From assembly GCA_036563645.1 (NCBI GenBank), contig DATCMA010000037.1, positions 62,001-126,000 on the forward strand: a stretch of 64,000 bases of DNA, given 5' to 3'. The notes beneath the pieces were generated by a model. That model saw only the letters and a program-made list of their open reading frames with translations, was not told where the DNA came from and searched no databases. Numbering within the stretch: the stretch's first letter is position 1; each line of letters opens with the position of its first letter. Below are positions 50,462 through 59,195 of this stretch, piece by piece. Source of the DNA: DATCMA01 sp036563645 (lineage in GTDB: Bacteria; Actinomycetota; Actinomycetes; Mycobacteriales; Micromonosporaceae). Both the position numbers and the translations under genes were made by a program.

Positions 50462-51889
50462 GTGCGAGGCGATCCGTGGGAAAGCGACGACCACGGGTGG
50501 GATCCGTTGCGGGATGACCGGGCGGACGCCCGGTGGCGGGGGTTCCGGGACGTCCCCGCCCGGGTTGCTCCAGCGCCGGTGCCGGCACCGCCCGAGCCGC
50601 CATCCCCGCACGGGGGGCACTCCCACGGCACTCCCCCACCCCCGACGTCCGAGCGGACGCGGAAGGTGGTCTTCGCCATCCTCGTACCGGCGATGATCGC
50701 CACCGTGATCGGTGTGCTCGTGCTCTGGCCTCGCCACGTCCCCGCACCGCAGCCCTCGGACGGCGAGCCCGAGCGGGCCTACGGGCACGTGCTGCGCGTC
50801 GTCACGCAGGAATGCCCCCCGATCCCCGAAGGCCAGCTCCCGGAGGCGTTCACACAAGGTCCGTGTGGCGTCGCGAGCGTGCGAATCGAGGAGGGCCCCG
50901 GGGCCGGGGAGACGGTGGAGACCGACCTGCCGCGCGGGCGAGGCGCCCCTCGCATCGCGGTAGGCGACAAGGTGGTACTCCTACGCCTTGACGGCTCCGT
51001 TGAGGGCATCTCGGGCTACACCATCATCGACCACCAGCGTGGGCGGCCCATGCTCTGGCTGGTGGCGCTCGCCGCCGCGGTGATCATCGCTTTTGGCCGG
51101 TGGCGCGGGGTCAGCGCGCTGGCGGGGTTGGCGGTCAGCTTCGCCGCGCTGCTGTTCTTCGTCATCCCCGCGATCCTCGCCGGGGAGTCTCCGCTCGCGG
51201 TCGCCGTCGTCGGGTCCGCGGCCATCATGTTCGTGGTGCTCTACCTGACCCACGGGGTCACGGTGCACACCTCGGTGGCGATCCTCGGCACCCTGGTGAG
51301 CCTGGTGCTCACCGGTGCGCTCGGCGCCCTCTTCACCGTCCTGACCAAGCTCACCGGCATCGGCAACGAGGAGAGCGCCTACCTTGCGGTCTCCCAGAGC
51401 ACCGTCGACATGCGCGGGCTCCTCCTCGCCGGCATCATCATCGGGTCGCTCGGGGTCCTCGACGACGTGACGGTGACCCAGGCCAGCACCGTCGCCGAAC
51501 TCGCCCGTACCGGGTTGACATCCCGTCTCCAGCTCTACCGAGCCGCCACCCGGATCGGCCGCGCGCACGTCGCCTCGGCGGTCAACACGATCGTCCTCGC
51601 GTACGCGGGCACGTCGCTGCCGCTGCTGTTGCTCATCGCCGCCGGGAACCAGAGCGTCACCGAGGTGCTGACTGGTCAGTACCTCGCCCAGGAGATCGTG
51701 CGCAGCGCGGTCGGCACGATCGGGCTGGTCGCCTCCGTGCCGATTACGACCGCGTTGGCGGCTCTCGTCGCCGACCTCAAGGGACCTGCTTCCCGCGAGC
51801 CGCGCGACACGACCGCGGGCGACGCCGCGCCCGCCCGTCACGACGGTGGCGTCTCCGCGCCGGGTCCGCACCGATCGCCTGGCCCGTAG
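50462..51889 (+). CDS. YibE/F family multi-pass membrane protein
   Basis: A 475-aa membrane protein. The GTG at 50462 (VRGDPWESDDH) follows GGAGGGA by about nine bases. The N-terminus is proline/histidine-rich and cytoplasmic; one helix (VVFAILVPAMIATVIGVLVLW) leads to an extracytoplasmic domain with paired cysteines (TQECPPIPEG, QGPCGVAS), then about seven helices. The motif GVLDDVTVTQASTVAEL and VNTIVLAYAGTSLPLLLL define YibE/F. Function is unknown. It converges with the helicase gene at 51.9 kb. Confidence 0.9.
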   Translation: MRGDPWESDDHGWDPLRDDRADARWRGFRDVPARVAPAPVPAPPEPPSPHGGHSHGTPPPPTSERTRKVVFAILVPAMIATVIGVLVLWPRHVPAPQPSDGEPERAYGHVLRVVTQECPPIPEGQLPEAFTQGPCGVASVRIEEGPGAGETVETDLPRGRGAPRIAVGDKVVLLRLDGSVEGISGYTIIDHQRGRPMLWLVALAAAVIIAFGRWRGVSALAGLAVSFAALLFFVIPAILAGESPLAVAVVGSAAIMFVVLYLTHGVTVHTSVAILGTLVSLVLTGALGALFTVLTKLTGIGNEESAYLAVSQSTVDMRGLLLAGIIIGSLGVLDDVTVTQASTVAELARTGLTSRLQLYRAATRIGRAHVASAVNTIVLAYAGTSLPLLLLIAAGNQSVTEVLTGQYLAQEIVRSAVGTIGLVASVPITTALAALVADLKGPASREPRDTTAGDAAPARHDGGVSAPGPHRSPGP

Positions 51890-51896
51890 CGCGCCG

Positions 51897-54014
51897 CTAC
51901 ACGCCCGGTGAATCGAGTGCCACGGCATCGAGGAACGGGCTGGGTTCGCCGACGTAGGAGACGTACAGCGAGTCACGGGCCCGAGTACAGGCTACGAAGA
52001 GCAGGCACCGCTCCCGCAGCAGGTCGTGCTGGTGGGCGATGGGATCGTCCCGCTCCGCGGTCACCGCGCCTCTCGCCGGCACGGTGTCCGCGTCCACCCC
52101 GACCACCGCGAGACAGCGGAACTCCAACCCCTTCATCGCGTGCATGGTGTCCACCCGCACGCCCTGCCCCTTGGCGGTCGTCGAGATGGCCGAGATGCCC
52201 GCCGCCGCGAGGCTGTCCCGGGCGACGCGGACGAGATACTTGTTGCGCGCCGCCACGCCAATCGCGTCCGGCTCGACATCTGCGTCGAGCCAGATCCGGA
52301 TCTGCTCGACGAGTCCGGCACACTCGGCTTCCCGATCGGGAAAGGCGCGCACCACGGGTCGCTGACCACGCAGTGGCGATCGGTAACCGGTGAGGCTGTC
52401 CGGCTGATCGTCCAAACCGGTCGGACGGACGCCCGCGAGCAGGCGCACGGCCCAGGAGAGGATGTCCTGGGTGGTGCGGTAGTTCACCGTCAGCCGGCGG
52501 CGCCGACCGCGGACATCCACACCGAGGCGGGCCAGCGAGACCTGGTTGTCGTAAATCCGCTGGTGTGGGTCGGCCACGATGAACAGGTCATCTGGGCCGG
52601 GGGCGACGGCGTTGCGAAGCAAGCGCCACTGCGCGGGGTGCAGGTCCTGGCCCTCATCGACGATGACGTGTCGATACGGCCGCACCAGCCGTTCCGCGAG
52701 CAGCCGCGCCGCCTCGTCCGCCAGTTGCAGGTGCGTGTACTGCCCGAGTTTGCGCAGCGCGTCGGTCACCTGCCGAATCGCTTCCCACACCACGCCCCGT
52801 TCCTCGGTGCGCAGCGCCTTGCCGCGCCCATGCCGACGAGCGGCGAGGTATTGGTCCGGTTCGCGCAGCCCTTGCGCGAGGATCACCTGCTCCCATTCCT
52901 GTTCGAGGAATGCGGCGGGGAATCCGCTGGACGCAGCGGCCTTCTCCCATAGCTGCCGCAGCACCTCTTCATCCACAATGCACGGCTGACGTCCATATAC
53001 CTCGCTGAACACCCGATAGGCGAGCCGGTCGACGTTGAGCACGTCGATGCGCGCGCGAATCTCAGCGTCGTCGAGGAGCAAGGCGAGCTGCTGGTCGAGA
53101 GCGTCGGCGAGGTTGCGGGTGAACGTGGTCAACAGCACCGAGGACGGCTCGTCACACCGCTTGGCGAGAAAGACCGCCCGGTGCAGCGCGGTCACCGTCT
53201 TCCCCGTGCCAGAACCGCCTGTCACCAAAGCTGGTCCGGAGTACGAGGGACGGTAGGCGATGCTCCGCTGGGCGGGGTGGAGGAAGGTCCGCCAGGCGTC
53301 GAACGGGTGCCTGAGGATGCGCGCCAGTTCCTCTGGGCCCGAAACCGTGACGAACTGATCGGACGTACGCTCGATAGCCGCCGAGATGTCCTCGGTATCC
53401 ACCTCATCGGGCCCCGTCTCCGCCAGGAGAGAAGCGCACATCTCGTCCCACACGTCGTCCGGGGTATATCCCGCGGCGAGCGCGAGGAGCACGTGGTATT
53501 GGGCGGTGGGCAGCAGGGATGCCAGGGAGCCCAGCTGCTCCTCACTGGAGAGCGCCCGAACGAGCGGCAGGAGTTGGGAGTCGATGCCTAGCCGCGTCAG
53601 GTCAGCGTCGCTGACGTGGGCGAAGAGCTGAGGAGAGCTGTCTGTAGCCGCCTCCCGCAGTGTCGACTCGATTTCGTCCAGCCCCTGCTGGTCGCGCACC
53701 TCGAGCACACCGAGCGCCTGGTTGACGGTGAACCGACGGCTCGTGGCGTACGCGATGGCGTCATCGTGCGGCAAGACCGTCAGCAGGAGGAACTCATCCC
53801 CCGAGTCCGGGGCGAGAACGACCCCTCGATAGAAATCCGTGATACGGATAGTCCGGATGCGCGGATCCTTGGCATTATTCAGTTTTTCCAGGTGCAAACC
53901 CGCGTGCGTGTGCTCCGAGAATTTCGTGATAGCCGCGTAGACCGCCTTCCGCACCGGCTTTTGCAACCTGGCGTACTGATCGAGGAACTCTTTGGCGATG
54001 CCGAGCCGCGGCAT
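51897..54014 (-). CDS. UvrD/Rep-type helicase with RelE-like N-terminal domain
   Basis: A 705-aa protein. Residues about 1-95 look like a RelE/ParE toxin fold: EFLDQYARLQKPVRKAVYAAITKF, GLHLEKLNN, RIRTIRITDFYRGVVLAP and LLTVLPHDDAIAYA. From about residue 240 it is an SF1A helicase: Walker A GGSGTGKTVTALHRA (265-272 core), VLLTTFTRNLADAL, Walker B HVIVDEGQDLHPAQW, FIVADPHQRIY, LTVNYRTTQDIL, VDTMHAMKGLEFRCLAV and LLFVACTRARDSLYVSY. The toxin-fold part may bind RNA or ribosomes rather than act as an RNase. It stands alone with no antitoxin gene, and its ATG is at 54014. Confidence 0.85.
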   Translation of the reverse strand: MPRLGIAKEFLDQYARLQKPVRKAVYAAITKFSEHTHAGLHLEKLNNAKDPRIRTIRITDFYRGVVLAPDSGDEFLLLTVLPHDDAIAYATSRRFTVNQALGVLEVRDQQGLDEIESTLREAATDSSPQLFAHVSDADLTRLGIDSQLLPLVRALSSEEQLGSLASLLPTAQYHVLLALAAGYTPDDVWDEMCASLLAETGPDEVDTEDISAAIERTSDQFVTVSGPEELARILRHPFDAWRTFLHPAQRSIAYRPSYSGPALVTGGSGTGKTVTALHRAVFLAKRCDEPSSVLLTTFTRNLADALDQQLALLLDDAEIRARIDVLNVDRLAYRVFSEVYGRQPCIVDEEVLRQLWEKAAASSGFPAAFLEQEWEQVILAQGLREPDQYLAARRHGRGKALRTEERGVVWEAIRQVTDALRKLGQYTHLQLADEAARLLAERLVRPYRHVIVDEGQDLHPAQWRLLRNAVAPGPDDLFIVADPHQRIYDNQVSLARLGVDVRGRRRRLTVNYRTTQDILSWAVRLLAGVRPTGLDDQPDSLTGYRSPLRGQRPVVRAFPDREAECAGLVEQIRIWLDADVEPDAIGVAARNKYLVRVARDSLAAAGISAISTTAKGQGVRVDTMHAMKGLEFRCLAVVGVDADTVPARGAVTAERDDPIAHQHDLLRERCLLFVACTRARDSLYVSYVGEPSPFLDAVALDSPGV

Positions 54015-54321
54015 ACGGTGCTCCCTCTCCTGGCTGGGCGCCCATGGTGTCCCCCGTGGCTGCGCGGGTGCCCATGCTATGTCAATCCGTCGATCACGGC
54101 GTCCTCATCACCTCGCCCAGTGGGATCACCGGCCGGGACGCCCGGGGAGCACCGACGGTGCAATCACGGCCGCACTGAAGCTGGGCGGCAACACGGAGAG
54201 AGAGCCGAACACAAGAAGTCGACAGGAGACGAGAGAGAAAAACCGGCACCATCGCCTCACGGCGTGAGGCGTCCGCCAGCAGGCCACGGACTCAAACCAG
54301 GCCCGTCGCTGATCTATCGGG
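54015..54321. other. Intergenic region before tRNA-Ala
   Basis: About 305 bases with no supported gene. It contains the promoter side of the RelE-helicase gene and the 3' flank of tRNA-Ala. A purine-rich stretch lies around 54200-54245. Nothing else is recognised. Confidence 0.4.
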
Positions 54322-54394
54322 TGGAGCCGAGGGGACTCGAACCCCTGACCCCCACACTGCCAGTGTGGTGCGCTACCAGCTGCGCCACGGCCCC
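54322..54394 (-). tRNA. tRNA-Ala (GGC)
   Basis: Read on the minus strand, the acceptor stem GGGGCCG pairs with CGGCTCC (one G-U pair). The D arm is GCGC..GCGC. The anticodon stem CCACA/TGTGG encloses loop CTGGCAG, giving anticodon GGC (reads GCC, alanine). The T arm is AGGGG-TTCGAGT-CCCCT. Discriminator A at 54322; CCA is not encoded. Confidence 0.96.
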
Positions 54395-54497
54395 TTGGTT
54401 GCCCTGGGTCGTTCAGGCACCCGGGCAATAGTACACATCTTCGCGCCAGAGGTCATCTCCCGGGGGGTGTCTGTCGCCACGTGCCGCGGACACGTCG

Positions 54498-55052
54498 CTA
54501 ATTGAGGGTCACGTCCGGCGGGAAGTGGGCGACCGCCGCGAGGATGCCCCCCTGCCGCTTGAGCACCATGGGCCACAGGTCGGTCGGGCGTTCGACGAAC
54601 GCGTCCCCGGGGAGCGCGTCCAGCACGAACCAGGATCCGGTGGCGATTTCCGCCTCCAGCTGGCCCGGCGCCCAGCCCGAGTACCCGGCGAAAACCCGCA
54701 GGCCGAGGACGCTCTCCCGCAGCGTGTCCGGGTCGGCTGACAAGTCCACCGTCCCCACGCCGCCGAAGACGCGGTGAAACCCGCGGAGCTCCCGCACCTC
54801 CGGGCGCAGCCACGCCAGGCAGATCGCCGCCTCTGGCTGCACGGGACCGCCCTGGAACAGCACCTTGGGATGGCCGACCACGTCGCCCCAGCCGCCGAGT
54901 ACGTCGCTGACGGGCACCTCGGTGGGACGGTTCAACACCACACCCAGCGCGCCCCCAGGCTCGTGAGCGACGAGAAGCACGACGGTGCGGTCGAAGTTCG
55001 GGTCTTTGAGGACGGGAGTGGCGACGAGCAACTGTCCCGCCATGGACTTCAT
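54498..55052 (-). CDS. yqgE: YqgE/AlgH family protein (UPF0301)
   Basis: A 184-aa soluble protein. The start at ATG 55052 (MKSMAGQLLVATPVLKDPNF) matches the family start and has GGGGGAC upstream; a longer frame reaches 55247. Typical sequence: RTVVLLVAHEPGGALGVVLNRPTEV, VLFQGGPVQPEAAICLAWL, RVFAGYSGWAPGQLEAEIATGSWFV. The function of YqgE is unsettled, though AlgH has been linked to alginate regulation in Pseudomonas. Length is typical. Upstream of it is a 385-base gap. Confidence 0.93.
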   Translation of the reverse strand: MKSMAGQLLVATPVLKDPNFDRTVVLLVAHEPGGALGVVLNRPTEVPVSDVLGGWGDVVGHPKVLFQGGPVQPEAAICLAWLRPEVRELRGFHRVFGGVGTVDLSADPDTLRESVLGLRVFAGYSGWAPGQLEAEIATGSWFVLDALPGDAFVERPTDLWPMVLKRQGGILAAVAHFPPDVTLN

Positions 55053-55437
55053 CGACCGTCCCCCGATCCGCTGCCCTTCGCCGTGCACCGACACCTCCGC
55101 TTCCATGGACATCACAGTGACAGACGCACTCGTTCTGCTGACCCGGCTAGCACCGTCCCAGTCCAAACCCGGGTGCCGTCGCACGCCGCCCAATCGCCTG
55201 ATAGCCCGCCGCCTCCGACTGATCCTCCGCCAGCGCGCCTCGGCCAATCCAGTCGATTGTCACCATGCGGGCGGTCGAGGCCATGTCTGGCACGATAACG
55301 CGCGATTGCGACGGCCGATAAGGTCCGACAGGAACGGCACGGTGACCGGATTCACGAAGCCTGGCGAGGCGGCCGAGAACCGACCTCTCACCAGGCTTCA
55401 CGAATGCGGTGCGCGGAGGACGACTTACGGTGTCGCC
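55053..55437. other. Intergenic region with a long imperfect inverted repeat
   Basis: About 385 bases between the yqgE and lipoprotein genes. The notable element is a 15-base arm ATTCACGAAGCCTGG (55350-55364) mirrored by CCAGGCTTCACGAAT (55391-55405) with two mismatches and a 26-base spacer, which contains GGCGAGG and CCTCTC. It lies 30 bases after the lipoprotein gene's stop, so it may be its terminator. No coding sequence is seen. Confidence 0.5.
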
Positions 55438-56454
55438 TTACTGTGTCGCCGCGAGCCGCAGCGGCTGACCGGTCACCACGTCCAGGACGGGGCGCGCCCC
55501 CACGGGCCGCTCGAGGGTCACCTCGACCGGATGGAACGCGAGCTGCATGGTGCACGGCCCCTCGGAGCGGCGAACCATCCCGCCGACCACCACCACGTCG
55601 TCAAACTCGCGAACCAGCGGCCTGATATCGCGGTCACAGGCTCCCACGCCGAGCCGAAAGCCGAGCTTCGTCCCCTCGACGGCGGTCAGATCCTGGCTGG
55701 CGACGTACCGGTCGCTGAGGTCCCCCGGCGGCGTGGGCACGGACGGCACCGCGGTGACCGCGGAGGGCGCCACGGCGACTCGGGCGACCGGCACGGCGAG
55801 CTCCTTGACGGTGAACACCCAGGCGGGCACCTCCGCGTCACCACGACTGGTGCGGATCGTCGTGGTGCCCAACGTCACCCCGGTCACGGTCAGCGACGTA
55901 CACGCGACCGCCGGACCGGCGATGACCTCCTGGGGGTCGCGGCTCGGGCCGTCCCCCGCCGGGGCGACGGACGTGGACGCGTCCGGCGGCGAGGAGGACG
56001 GCTGGCCCTCCACGGTGGGTGGCGCCGGAGGACGATCCGAGGCGCGGGGCGGGCACGGCGGTGGATCGCCCTGGTCCAGCTCCCGGTACGCCTCGGCCGC
56101 GCTGATGAGAGGGACGGTGAGGGTGCCATCGGGGAAGCGCACCGTGCCCTTCGGCGGTTGCTCGCGGGGCAACGTCATCGAGCTGCGGTACCACCCGGCG
56201 AGGAACGCCTGCTTCGTGGCCTCGGTGAACTTCGGATCCCCAGTGAGCACGGTCGGCTCTTGGAGCGGGACGTATCCCGTCCTCCACTGCTCCGGGCGGA
56301 CGGTGGTGCGCCACGTCTCCGCCACGGCGACCGCCCGCTGCTCGAACTCATCGCCACTGAGCCCCGGCGGCGCCGCCGCCGTGTCGCCCGGCCGAGCGCA
56401 CGCGGCCACGACGAGGAGCAACGGAAGTACGGAGAAGGGCAACGACCGACGCAT
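55438..56454 (-). CDS. Putative lipoprotein, unknown function
   Basis: A 338-aa exported protein. The signal peptide MRRSLPFSVLPLLLVVAAC ends in a lipobox (VVAAC), so it should be lipid-anchored outside the membrane. The mature protein has a helical N-terminal part (FEQRAVAVAETWRTTVRPEQW), a proline/serine-rich low-complexity middle (about 130-180) and a beta-rich C-terminal part with three cysteines (AVACTSLTV, GACDRDIR, EGPCTMQLAF). No family is recognised. It stands alone. Confidence 0.8.
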   Translation of the reverse strand: MRRSLPFSVLPLLLVVAACARPGDTAAAPPGLSGDEFEQRAVAVAETWRTTVRPEQWRTGYVPLQEPTVLTGDPKFTEATKQAFLAGWYRSSMTLPREQPPKGTVRFPDGTLTVPLISAAEAYRELDQGDPPPCPPRASDRPPAPPTVEGQPSSSPPDASTSVAPAGDGPSRDPQEVIAGPAVACTSLTVTGVTLGTTTIRTSRGDAEVPAWVFTVKELAVPVARVAVAPSAVTAVPSVPTPPGDLSDRYVASQDLTAVEGTKLGFRLGVGACDRDIRPLVREFDDVVVVGGMVRRSEGPCTMQLAFHPVEVTLERPVGARPVLDVVTGQPLRLAATQ

Positions 56455-56496
56455 GTCCGGTCTGACGCCACGGGAGGAGCGTCGGTTCCCCCGAGG

Positions 56497-57042
56497 TTAG
56501 GTTTCCCCGCCGAGATCCGTCGCGTACGCCTCGTAGATGAGGTCCGCCCCGTGCTGGCGGTGCAGCTTCAACTCGCGCACCAGCTCCGCACCGCACTCTC
56601 GAAGCTGGTCGATGTTGAGCTCTCGGGAGTCGAGAAAGGACTGAAGGACCGCCATGTGGGCGGCGAGCGTGCTGTGTTCGCCCGCGAGCCGCTGCACGGT
56701 CCGGGCTAGCCTCGGCGCGACGGTCACCAGTTCGGCGTATAGCCCGTCAGGCCCCTCAGTGAGGGCGATGTGTTCGTCGAAAGCCACCCGCAGGGCGTGG
56801 AGTTGCATGCTGACCGATTCCCGCCAATCGTGGTTGACCGCCGGAGCGGACAAAGCCTCCCCCAGCGCGCCGATGACGCGGGAGAGCGTGGCTTGGTTCG
56901 CGTGGGGGGAGACGGAAGCGGCGCCGGGGACCGCGCCACGCGCGCGGGGAATGACGGTCGGCCATCCCACCGGGTGGCTCGGTAGGGAATACCGGATGTG
57001 GTCCGCGAACGCGGCAGGCTGCTGAGACGTTCCCGAGAGCAT
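56497..57042 (-). CDS. Hypothetical alpha-helical protein, hemerythrin-like pattern
   Basis: A 181-aa soluble protein from ATG 57042, with GAGGAGGTG upstream. It appears all-helical, with histidine and glutamate residues spaced as in hemerythrin-like bundles: SMQLHALRVAFDEHIALTE, RLAGEHSTLAAHMAVL, ELKLHRQHGADLIYEAY. It ends in DLGGET, an ending I have seen in actinobacterial proteins of this type. A metal- or oxygen-binding role is only a suggestion. No operon partner is evident. Confidence 0.7.
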   Translation of the reverse strand: MLSGTSQQPAAFADHIRYSLPSHPVGWPTVIPRARGAVPGAASVSPHANQATLSRVIGALGEALSAPAVNHDWRESVSMQLHALRVAFDEHIALTEGPDGLYAELVTVAPRLARTVQRLAGEHSTLAAHMAVLQSFLDSRELNIDQLRECGAELVRELKLHRQHGADLIYEAYATDLGGET

Positions 57043-57302
57043 GCGCACCTCCTCACCCGGCCCACACCGAATCGTGAGGTAGGCCACACCCGGTGTAAAG
57101 GCCATGTTTCGCGCCCGTCCGGCACCTGCGCAACCTGGCGGGTCGGGCACGCCCACCGTACGGGGCATGCCCGGCGCATCGGACGGAGCCGGGCGCGAAC
57201 GATGATCAGGTCACAGGTCAGCGCCGACCACCATGCGGCGAAGACGCGAGAAGCCCGGTCGCTCGACCGGGCTTCTCGGACGCTCTCATCAGGATCCTGT
57301 AG

Positions 57303-57672
57303 TGGAGGTGCCGGGAATCGAACCCGGGTCCTTCGTCGCCTTGTCAGGGCTTCTCCGAGCGCAGCTCGCTATGCCTCTCCTCGGCCCCACCGATCACGCG
57401 AGCAAGTCGGTGTGACGGGCCCAGTCGCGTATCGTCTCGCCATCCAGACCCCGCGACAAGGTCTGGTTGGCCAGCCTTCTCGCTGATGCCGGCTACTGGG
57501 CCGAAGGCACTCCCAGGCCGACAGACTCGCTACTCGCGTCAGGCAGCGAGAGCGAAGTCAGCGCGCTTAGCGTTGGCGCTTATTTTTTCCCGACGACGAT
57601 TAACGAGACGACGTCGGCTTCCTCGGCTCGCTTCCCCTAACTCAACGAACGAAGTCGAAACCAGTCACCCCC
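57303..57672 (-). ncRNA. ssrA: Transfer-messenger RNA
   Basis: tmRNA rescues stalled ribosomes. On the minus strand the 5' end GGGGGTGACTGGTTTCGACT and the 3' tRNA-like end GGACCCGGGTTCGATTCCCG, finishing in CACCTCC plus discriminator A at 57303, pair as the acceptor stem (GGGGGTG with CACCTCC). The tag reading frame runs from 57577 to 57539 and encodes ANAKRADFALAA followed by TGA, ending in the LAA degron. CCA is not encoded. Its partner smpB lies about 950 bases upstream on the same strand. Confidence 0.96.
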
Positions 57673-57873
57673 TTGACTGACCCGCCTCTCCCGCTCAGGC
57701 GTTCGCCTGAGGGCCTGACCTCACCCCGAGGCAGGCGGCGGTTATCACCTGTACCTCAAGCCTAACGCCTGACGCCACCCCAGTCATTCCGGATCACACC
57801 TCCGCGACGCCGCCCCGTGCGCGCCAGACGGGGCACCCACGGTCGGCGTCCCCAGTGGCGGCGGGAAGCGGGG

Positions 57874-58557
57874 TCAGCGGACGCAGGGCATGCCGTTGAC
57901 CGTGCAGCTCGTCGGGATGACCCGGTGCGCGGTGAAGGTGCGCCCCCGGAAACTCCACTGGACCCGGCTGCCCGGGGGCACCGGCCGCGTTCCCGACAAA
58001 CGCACCGTGTGGCCTGAGACCTCGACAATCACGTCACTCGGGGGCGGTTGCGTGACCCACACCCGTCGCGGATAGGTCACCTGCACCTCGACGTACGCCG
58101 CTTCGTCAGATTGGTTCATGACCTCGACGGTGGCCAGGAAGCCGAATGCCGCCTGGCTCGACGTGTAGCGGGCCGAGACCTGGGGCGTCGCGGACGCGCG
58201 CGGTGACGACGGCGCCACCGACGTGGCGGTGGGCCGCGGTGACGGAGGCGCCGAATGGGCGCGGGAGACGGGTGCCACCGGCGTCGGTGAGGGCGACGGC
58301 GAGGCGGTGGCGGTCGACGGCGGCGCGCTGGCGCTCGGACTGTCCACCTGTGCCGCGGGCACGGGCCAGGCGAGCGATGGGGACGCTGACACCGCGGTGG
58401 GCTGGACGAGCAGCAACGGCGGACTACCGGACATGGCGTGGAATACACCCCACACCGACGCGCCGAGCGCGACCGCCGCCGCGACCCCGACCGTGAGACT
58501 GGACCGCCAGGACGCGGCACGTGGGGTGGTGGGCTCCCGCGCGACGTCCTTGTCCAC
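57874..58557 (-). CDS. Membrane-anchored protein with CBM2-like C-terminal domain
   Basis: A 227-aa protein. The short N-terminus precedes a transmembrane helix (LTVGVAAAVALGASVWGVF), then a Pro/Ser/Thr/Ala-rich stalk of about 80 residues. The C-terminal 100 residues resemble a family 2 cellulose-binding module: GFLATVEVMNQSDEAAYVEVQVTYP, GHTVRLSGTRPVPPGSRVQWSF, and the terminal TSCTVNGMPC, which matches the usual final NGxxC of CBM2. The surface tryptophans needed for cellulose binding are only partly present, so binding is uncertain. It sits between smpB and ssrA, an unrelated insertion in a conserved block. Confidence 0.75.
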   Translation of the reverse strand: MDKDVAREPTTPRAASWRSSLTVGVAAAVALGASVWGVFHAMSGSPPLLLVQPTAVSASPSLAWPVPAAQVDSPSASAPPSTATASPSPSPTPVAPVSRAHSAPPSPRPTATSVAPSSPRASATPQVSARYTSSQAAFGFLATVEVMNQSDEAAYVEVQVTYPRRVWVTQPPPSDVIVEVSGHTVRLSGTRPVPPGSRVQWSFRGRTFTAHRVIPTSCTVNGMPCVR

Positions 58558-58619
58558 CGCCCGACCCCTCCCGCCGGATCATCAACCCGACGAGAGCGTA
58601 ACCGGACACGAGAGATAGG

Positions 58620-59096
58620 TCACTCCCATCCTTTGCCCCGTCGCCCCAGCGCGCGGCGCATCTCCCGTTCCGCGTCCCGTTTCGCCATGGCCTGGCGCTT
58701 GTCGTACGACTTCTTCCCCTTGGCCAGGGCGAGCTCCACCTTGGCCCAGCCGTCGGAGAAGTACACGCTCAGCGGAATGAGCGTCAGCCCAGTCTCCCGC
58801 AGCTTCCCAATCAGCCGGTTGATCTCGTAGCGCTTGAGCAACAGCTTGCGGGTACGGCGCGGCTCATGGTTGGTCCAGGTCCCCTGCGCGTACTCGGGGA
58901 TGTGCATCCCGTACAGGAATATTTCCCCGTCCCTTTCCTGAGCGAACGCGTCCACGAGGGACGCTCGTCCGGCCCGCAGCGACTTCACCTCGGTGCCGGT
59001 CAGCACCATGCCCGCTTCGTACGTGTCGAGGATGGTGTAGTCGTGGTGGGCCTTGCGATTCGAGGCGATGACCTTGCGCCCCTTCTCTCGTGGCAT
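58620..59096 (-). CDS. smpB: SsrA-binding protein
   Basis: SmpB (158 aa) delivers tmRNA to stalled ribosomes. The OB-fold sequence is complete: VIASNRKAHHDYTILDTYEAGMVLTGTEVKSLR, HIPEYAQGT, HEPRRTRKLLLKRYEI and the basic C-terminal tail GKKSYDKRQAMAKRDAEREM. The ATG at 59096 (MPREKGRKV) is preferred over 59132. Located close to ssrA as in most actinobacteria, after the M23 peptidase gene. Confidence 0.96.
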   Translation of the reverse strand: MPREKGRKVIASNRKAHHDYTILDTYEAGMVLTGTEVKSLRAGRASLVDAFAQERDGEIFLYGMHIPEYAQGTWTNHEPRRTRKLLLKRYEINRLIGKLRETGLTLIPLSVYFSDGWAKVELALAKGKKSYDKRQAMAKRDAEREMRRALGRRGKGWE

Positions 59097-59195
59097 CTGG
59101 CGACACCTCCCGCGCGCTTCGCGCCGCGCCATGCTATCCCAGCACGACGCGATCGCCGCGCGGACGGACAGCCGGCGACGCCGACGGGACGGGAA

